This document shows, in pieces, positions 57,801 through 64,000 of a DNA stretch of 64,000 nucleotides (positions are counted from its first letter, which is position 1; every line of letters starts with the position of its first letter). Source of the DNA: Mytilus californianus (lineage: Eukaryota; Mollusca; Bivalvia; Mytilida; Mytilidae); the NCBI RefSeq assembly GCF_021869535.1, contig NW_026262581.1, positions 78,769,955 to 78,833,954 on the forward strand. The letters run 5' to 3'. A program made the translations under genes and the position numbers. The notes beneath the pieces were generated by a model. It had not been told where the DNA came from. It did not search any database and was given only the letters and a program-made list of their open reading frames with translations.

Positions 57801-59017
57801 GAGAGTGGATTTTAGTTATGTGATTACTCTATTGTAATTGTGAAGGACTGTTATAATTCTTCTTCATTAGACAATATTTACAATGGAATGTTTAACAAGG
57901 GAACAATTTCACAGGTAATATATTTTTATCCCTTTTATTTTTCATATTATTTATCATTGCACAGACTAAAAATAGTGATTGAAGATACACATTCATTATA
58001 AAATTTGGATAGATTAATAAAAAAAAAAAAACTCCCACTGCTTCCGTAAAAAAAAGGTGTAAAATATGTACTTTTGTGGAGAATGATGGATATAATGACA
58101 AACGTGTGTCAAACTTGATGCATTTTGCTCAACTCAGCATAGATATTTCAGTGTTGTGGCACAATACTAATTCTGGTTCTAATACATTAATGGGATTTTT
58201 CATGTTGTCTGAATTATTGGAGAAAAAATTGGAACAGAGCACTGTGAGTTAAAAGCAAAGTTAATTTATGATTTCTATTAACGTCTTATTATAGTAATAG
58301 TATGGATATAAAATTCATGCAAATCATTAAATGTATGTGCTGCTGGTCCTTAAAAAAGAACATTCATTACCAGCCTGAGCTCAAAAGACCAAGCATGATA
58401 TTAATAAAGCATCTGAGCTCAGGGAGGAGACAATTTCATGCTTCAATGAATTTACATTATTAATAATACCACAACATGTTTGGAAATATTAGGGCGACTT
58501 TATTTGACATTAAGAGCTGGATATTGACTGCATCCACAAGAACATATTCCATCAATTATCTGATCAGAAACCATCAAAAGACTGGAAAATGCAATGCAAT
58601 ATATTCCAGGAGTTGTCAAAAGGAAACCATCAAAAAGTTGGATCGTTCTCAGTAAAACTAATACCCTACTAGAGAGATAAGAGTTTTCTCCTAATTCATC
58701 AATCACAGAATCGTTCTCTCCAAGATCATACACTTCTGTTTTCTCAATAAACATATTGATGTTTTTTTGTAGAGGGATAATTTTCCAACCAGATTTAAGT
58801 ATAACCCAGGAGGGTTGCCTTTGTGTATGTATTTATCACTCTGTGTTGCTTTCATTAACCAACGATGTAAATTAAGCATGTCTTCATGTAACTGTCTTGT
58901 ACATTTCATACAAAGTCTTTAGTATGAGTCTAGATCTTAAGGAATATAACATTTATCAAACCACAACAAACATGGCTCTTTCGAGAACTCTTATGACTTT
59001 TTTGTTTTTCTTAACAG
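54850..59017. other. intronic/unassigned; one possible plus-strand leader exon
   Basis: A plus-strand donor cag|gtaaaa at 56157 ends an exon-like stretch (about 55900-56156) with many stops, which could be an untranslated leader. An acceptor tttttgaacag lies at 57360. Otherwise AT-rich with nothing recognised. Confidence 0.25.
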
Positions 59018-59103
59018 AAGAATTGCATTACTAGGGGAGATAACTGTCTGAAGAAACCACCAGGGAGAAATGGATACAAATGAAGAACATTATAGCAATA
59101 TGA
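59018..59103 (+). CDS. candidate start exon of a nested plus-strand gene
   Basis: Acceptor tttgtttttcttaacag, then 52 nt of leader, ATG at 59070 (context agaaATGG), coding MDTNEEHYSNM plus one base, and the consensus donor a|gtaagt. It leaves in phase 1, which fits both 59933 and 62670. Function unknown; no homologue recognised. Splice-site quality on both sides is the only support. Confidence 0.3.
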
Positions 59104-59932
59104 GTAAGTATCTGCATGTATAACAGGGTGTGAGTATGCCTTCATTCTTAAAGGATACATGATAAGCTCTATAAGTAAATTTTTAGTCGCTTTATATTAT
59201 TGGGTTGCTGTTTCATTGACATTTAATACTCTGCCTTTAAAATTCAGATTTTGAAAATTATAAAACTTCTCCAAAGCATCCTCTCTTCTTCAAAAGCGTA
59301 AGAATGGCCCTTAAACTAAATTTATTTTGATGCAGAATTGTTCCTGCAGCTTGTTTGTGAAACTTTTTTGTTAAAGAATTTAATAACTATTAGTTATAAC
59401 ACAAAAACCATTTACAAAATCCATTAGATCTGACATTCATCTAAAGTCCTAATCTTTTGAGTATTGCATATAAATGTCAAACTAATCAGAATTTTTGAGT
59501 ATTTCAGATTATAGTTGTTTTTACAATATGTTATTACTATGAAGGCAGGTCCTCAAAGAGCATTTCAAATTTCAGTTAATTGAACAAATCAGGGCGGTAC
59601 ATGTACATACAAAACATTAACACTAACAATATATCTTGCATTATGTGAAATTAGAGAGTCTTTCATGAATACATAATAGGTTGGTATTTATTTTTTTTAA
59701 AAGATTTTTATCATTGGACCATATAACAATAATTTTATTTGAGCTTTAGAGAATGTTTACCTATCGTACAACAGATAGATGTCCTATCCAAAACAGATCC
59801 CATTTCTTGGCCATTGTCAGCGATGTAATTTTAGAATGATAAGATTAATGGATAACCAACTTTCAATACTTGCTTGACTCCTCACAGAGTCAATTTTCTT
59901 ATTCACGTTTTTTTCCCTTCAGATTCTACATT

Positions 59933-59996
59933 AGAAGACAAACAAGTCAACATTGTGTTTGGACATAAAAACCAATGTCTGACTGGTTTTTTGTAA
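59933..59996 (+). CDS. candidate alternative terminal exon (short form)
   Basis: Acceptor gtttttttcccttcag is strong. In phase 1 it gives NSTLEDKQVNIVFGHKNQC and a few more residues, then TAA at 59994-59996, which overlaps an AATAAA signal (59995-60000) and is followed by T-rich sequence. With the previous exon the product would be 35 residues. It includes an N-S-T glycosylation sequon. An alternative reading uses a poor donor ctg|gttttt at 59985 to continue in frame to 62670. Confidence 0.25.
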
Positions 59997-60000
59997 TAAA

Positions 60001-62669
60001 AATTTGTTTTTATTACATTAATATGGATGTCTGTCAGTGCAACATGCAAGTTAGTGAATTTACAAGCCAGCTGGAAGACTGAAATATCTAGTACTATGAT
60101 TAAAACAGTAAGAGAATATTTTTAATAAAACTTCCAATTTTTAAAAAGCTATTATGCTACGGCTTTCTCCCTTCAGGATAGCATTATAATACAGACATAT
60201 CTTTTATACATCAAATATTTTAATGTGTAATATAAAACAGCCAGAAGTGTTATATCAAGTTCATAATTGTTTTACGATAAATGGTACAGTTTCAATTCGC
60301 GAAGCAAAATTCACTGTATTAAATCCCTTTTTAAAATAGAACATGATCGTAAATTATCTTTTAATAAATCAGCTTTTTAAATTCAATATAGCCAATATTC
60401 ATTGCATGGGTAAATTACATCGTACTTGCATCAAATGAGATATCAAATAGCCCCAGTAAGTGCTTTGAAATTGTTATCAATCTTAAGTGATACCGACCCA
60501 GTGGGATATCAGCTGAATATAACAGACAGGATTTTCATTTCCCTCCATAAACGGGGAAAAAAACTTAAAGGATGCTTCAACCATAGAGGAGCTGAGACAT
60601 TGGTCTGTTAAAGGTGCTATCAATGATGTTATAGTAATGCATGTTAATTATAGATACCATGTAATTTTATTGGAATTTTGATGGTTTGATAGGACATTAA
60701 ATAGCTTTGATATGATGCAGTAGTATCAAAAGAAATGAGAAACATAAACATTGGGATGCACCATCAATTTTATAGGATTGTTCATACACACAGGTAGGAC
60801 AATTTTTATTTCATCTTTTTTCACAGAAGATTCTTTTAAGAATATGTTTAGAAAGCACAGTTAAGACCAATTATTGTTATCTCAAATTAAATAGGCAGCC
60901 ACTTATGTTTCTATGAATATTTTAGTTATATCAGTTTTTCGACAAACAAATTACACCGAAAGACCCCATAACCAAAGCTTTTAGCCTTAATAAAATTTAT
61001 TTCAGTTTCATTACGAAAACCATCAATTTTTATTTCACTCCTCTGGGATGTTCAAGGCTTTTAAGTAACTTCATGCAGTTTTAATTTAACAACTTTCTTT
61101 CATTCAATCTTAATAGTTTAATAATGCAAATCTTTCCTATAATTACAATCTTCATAAAATCTTTCCCTTATCCCATCGAGAATGTCATATGACCTTATCA
61201 AAGCTAGTTGAAATGCAATGATGATAAACTGACTGAAATTGACTATGGTTTTGTATACAGACTAATTATACCTGAAGAAGCTATAGTTATGTCACTGAAG
61301 GATTGTACAATTCTGTATAGATAGGACACCATCTTAATTACCTCATTTCAAAAATAATTTACCAAACAGCTGCTTCTCCATTAATCATAAAAACATACAA
61401 TTTCATTTTTTTTTTTCTAATTTGGTTTGGTAATGTTATTGCACATTTGACATGCAGGCTTGTTACATGTGTTTCATTAATTAGCTTCATCATTATAGAT
61501 ATGGAGGTTGTTGTAAACACTTGGGAATTCTGAAAAATAATGGAACTTTCAAAATACAAGACTCATATTTCTTTTCAGATAGATTTTTGAAAAAGCATTA
61601 ATTTCTTCGCAATGAATAAGAACTTCAAGATGCTGAACTGATTAGGCAAACATTACCATTTTGATTTTACAGTCATTACGATTAGGATGTCAGGGAAAAA
61701 TAAAACTTGACGAAATGGCCAATGTACAAAGCACTTCATCTGTACACAACTTTACAATTTAACACCATCTAAATTATATCAAATTTTGTTAACGACAAGT
61801 AACTGTTTAGCTCAATTATACATTAAATCAATGACTATACAGGAACTGCTTCTAGCATGTACAATAAACTTCCCAGTCATCCTCCATGATTACATAAAGT
61901 CAACATGCAAACTCATTATTTCTCCATTTATCAGTAATTACCCATGCCTTTAATCAAGGCAGATCAGAATACAATGATAGGATATCAGGTGGGCTATCCT
62001 ATATTTCAAGGGACTAGGCTATCACTTCAAACATACAAGGTATAATGATATTGAATGGTAAACTTTATATAAAATCATATTACATTTTCTCTCTTCCCCT
62101 AAAGTAATCAAAGTTTTTCATGTTACATGCATGAACTCACTTAATTACGGATAATTTACCACGAAATTTATGATAGTGTATATAAAGGCTTTGAAACAAG
62201 TTCAAAATCAATTTATTATGTTTTGACATTTGTAATCACAAGGACTTCATTTATTCTAAGAGAAGTATCAAATATTTATACAAACATGTATTTTCCCAGT
62301 CTCTGGTTTCTTTATATTGACAGAACTGTTTGAGTGAAGAGGTGTGCTTAAGAGCCGTTCTTTACCAGACATGGCCATTGTAGATTATGTAGCTATGAGG
62401 ATTTTTCGATGAATAAGAATTTCTAATAACACTATAATAAATCTAGCTGAAGGATTTATTCAGACCGAACAGACTAATATTTGGTGCAGATTTTATTATA
62501 AATTGGAATGTTTACATTGTGAACTAAGTACAATGCATATAGATGGGAGATATCGGAAACCACAAAGTACATTTGGCGACATTTTTTCTATATTGATGTC
62601 ACAAAAGTCAGTGACAAATTGACATAATAAACGTCATTATGGTTATTATAATCTTCCCGATTTGTTCAG
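60001..62669. other. unassigned, inside the SSBP intron
   Basis: No exon that I can support. 60426-60611 and other short frames show no signature. A (t)n run lies at 61404-61416. Confidence 0.35.
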
Positions 62670-62898
62670 GACACAGTGATTATTTCATAATGCTATCAGT
62701 CATGCTGTATATGTGTATATGCATAGCAAAGAAGCAGGACCTCAATGGAACAGGAAATTCGAAATTCTATCAGGATGTGGATACAGAAGCCACCGGAATA
62801 CAAGCATTTATGACATTCTGTATGCACCCTAGCAGTGAAACAGAAATGGATAATAACAGACTGAAAATCTCGTCTAAGAACCTGATCATCACAGACAA
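62670..62898 (+). CDS. candidate exon encoding a membrane segment
   Basis: Acceptor cttcccgatttgttcag|ga, donor gacaa|gtaagt. The 229-nt exon is open in the frame phase-matched to 59103. It begins HSDYFIMLSVMLYMCICIAK: a hydrophobic stretch of about 16 residues followed by KKQ, as in a type I or signal-anchor single-pass protein. It continues NGTG (N-glycosylation sequon), then an acidic/polar part ending NLIITD. It leaves in phase 2. An acceptor at 63994 could continue it. No family recognised. Confidence 0.35.
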
Positions 62899-64000
62899 GT
62901 AAGTTTGATGGACATAATCAACCATTTTATCACTACTACTTAAGCTTATTAATTGAGAAATAAAGTAACCAGAATCATAAACGTCTGTACAAAACAGTCA
63001 TCTTTGATGTGCAGTTTTATAGGAGAAAGAAAAAAAGATAAGTTTTGTTAAAGTCAATTTATCTTCATCAAACATTGGGTAAAGTAATGGGTTATTATAG
63101 GAAAACTGTTAGAACTATTTACATTTAGATAGGCTTGTGTATAAGGCTATTTATTTCATCTAATGGATTGTGGGGTTTCTATAATATAAACTATCTTATT
63201 TCAAACTCCACTATATAAAGTAGACTGCTTACAACTCTTAAATTCAATCAGGAAAAGAAATATTGGTAAGACTATGGTTTATAATTTAACAAATGTGCTT
63301 GGGCAATTCAAACTGAGCTGACACCGACTTTTATAAAAGAAGAGATATTTTTCCAATTTAAAGGCTCAGCAAATATTTTGTAACTCGATCATTACAAAAA
63401 ACTAACAATTACCAAAACAGGACATGCAATTATGTCTGCTGGGAGACTTGATTTTGTCTGTTTATTAATAAAGAGCTGTGTAAATTGAGTTTTGAGAAGA
63501 ACATTGTTGTAAAGCAACTCTGTGGAAACCAATGACATGAAGATGTTCTCCCACATGGTTTTGGCAATTGTATCAATCAATTCTGTTATCAGCTAGCACT
63601 AACTTAGGATAATCCCAGAGAGTTCGTTAATTGACAGGTTCCATTATAAACAAGAATGAGACCAAAAATACAATCTCCTCGGAAATATGAATAATAGGAA
63701 TACTGCTATACATCAACAAGATAGCAACCCAACAACACAAAAAATGTTTTTTTTTCTCTCAAAATATTCCTATACAACATTTTAATTTATTTATTTTCAT
63801 GTGTACAGATTTTTTGAATATAGGAAAATGTTTGTGGATACTTTATTTCATTGTTCTAACAAATTAAGCAAAGAAGCCTATAGAAAACTTGTTATTTGTT
63901 GATGATTAGCCTTAAACCACCAAATCAAAGAAAATAAATACTCATAGAATAATATTGAATGGAAAGTATTGGCTGATATTAATCTTCTTCACAGAAGACA
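62899..64000. other. unassigned; possible next exon begins at 63995
   Basis: Acceptor aatcttcttcacag ends at 63994, six bases from the window edge; joined to the previous exon it would start lysine-arginine in phase. A repeat fragment ('caacccaacaacacaaaaaa') at 63720-63745 is also present at 25605-25630. Confidence 0.25.

Noticed and set aside
62639-62902. Intronless small gene starting at the ATG at 62639
   Set aside because: A strong acceptor falls inside the frame at 62669 and a consensus donor at 62899, so an internal exon is the better reading.
58960-64000. SSBP N-terminal LUFS/LisH exons
   Set aside because: I looked on the minus strand for the WWCVFWDLYC-type and YVYEYLLHVGAQK-type blocks and found none; they should lie beyond the window.

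Overview
The window is animal nuclear DNA. It is AT-rich, its genes are broken by GT-AG introns, and it is packed with dispersed repeats. Several repeat families (hairpin-headed elements, a 'gagatgtggtatgattgccaatgag' type repeat, a tRNA-headed SINE) look like those I know from marine mussels (Mytilidae, probably Mytilus). The organism call is recognition from memory, not a search.

Layout. (1) 1-18.6 kb is a repeat field with no host gene that I can support. It holds a 5'-truncated, frameshifted LINE reverse transcriptase; nested hairpin-headed elements, one inside another at 5.4-8.3 kb and a three-level nest at 12.4-14.9 kb; a decayed THAP-zinc-finger/DDE transposase at 9.6-11.6 kb; and a Penelope-type reverse transcriptase fragment at 15.8-16.7 kb flanked by inverted copies of one sequence. 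(2) 20.6-27.4 kb, plus strand, carries a complete coding region in seven exons for the ER anion channel CLCC1 (531 residues, every intron phase 0). (3) 27.4-37.1 kb is 3' flank and a second repeat cluster: two tandem copies of one hairpin-headed element, 41-bp and 35-bp arrays, and a tRNA-derived SINE. (4) 42.5-53.1 kb, minus strand, carries ten 3' exons of an SSBP/Ssdp-family protein (Pro/Gly/Met-rich partner of LDB/CLIM). The conserved N-terminal LUFS/LisH exons were not found and should lie beyond 64 kb. (5) 53.1-64 kb appears to be a long SSBP intron. Inside it, on the opposite strand, is a chain of splice-compatible exon candidates that could be a nested, undescribed small membrane-protein gene.

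The two host genes have unrelated jobs (ER anion transport; transcriptional co-regulation) and converge tail to tail with about 15 kb between their stop codons. Nothing suggests functional coupling. The best leads are the nested antisense gene candidate, the 54-nt frame-preserving cassette exon and unusual C-terminal exon of SSBP, the serine where human CLCC1 has its Ca-binding Asp181, and the shared 'GC hairpin + GTCCGTC + internal tandem repeat' plan of at least six unrelated-looking repeat families.
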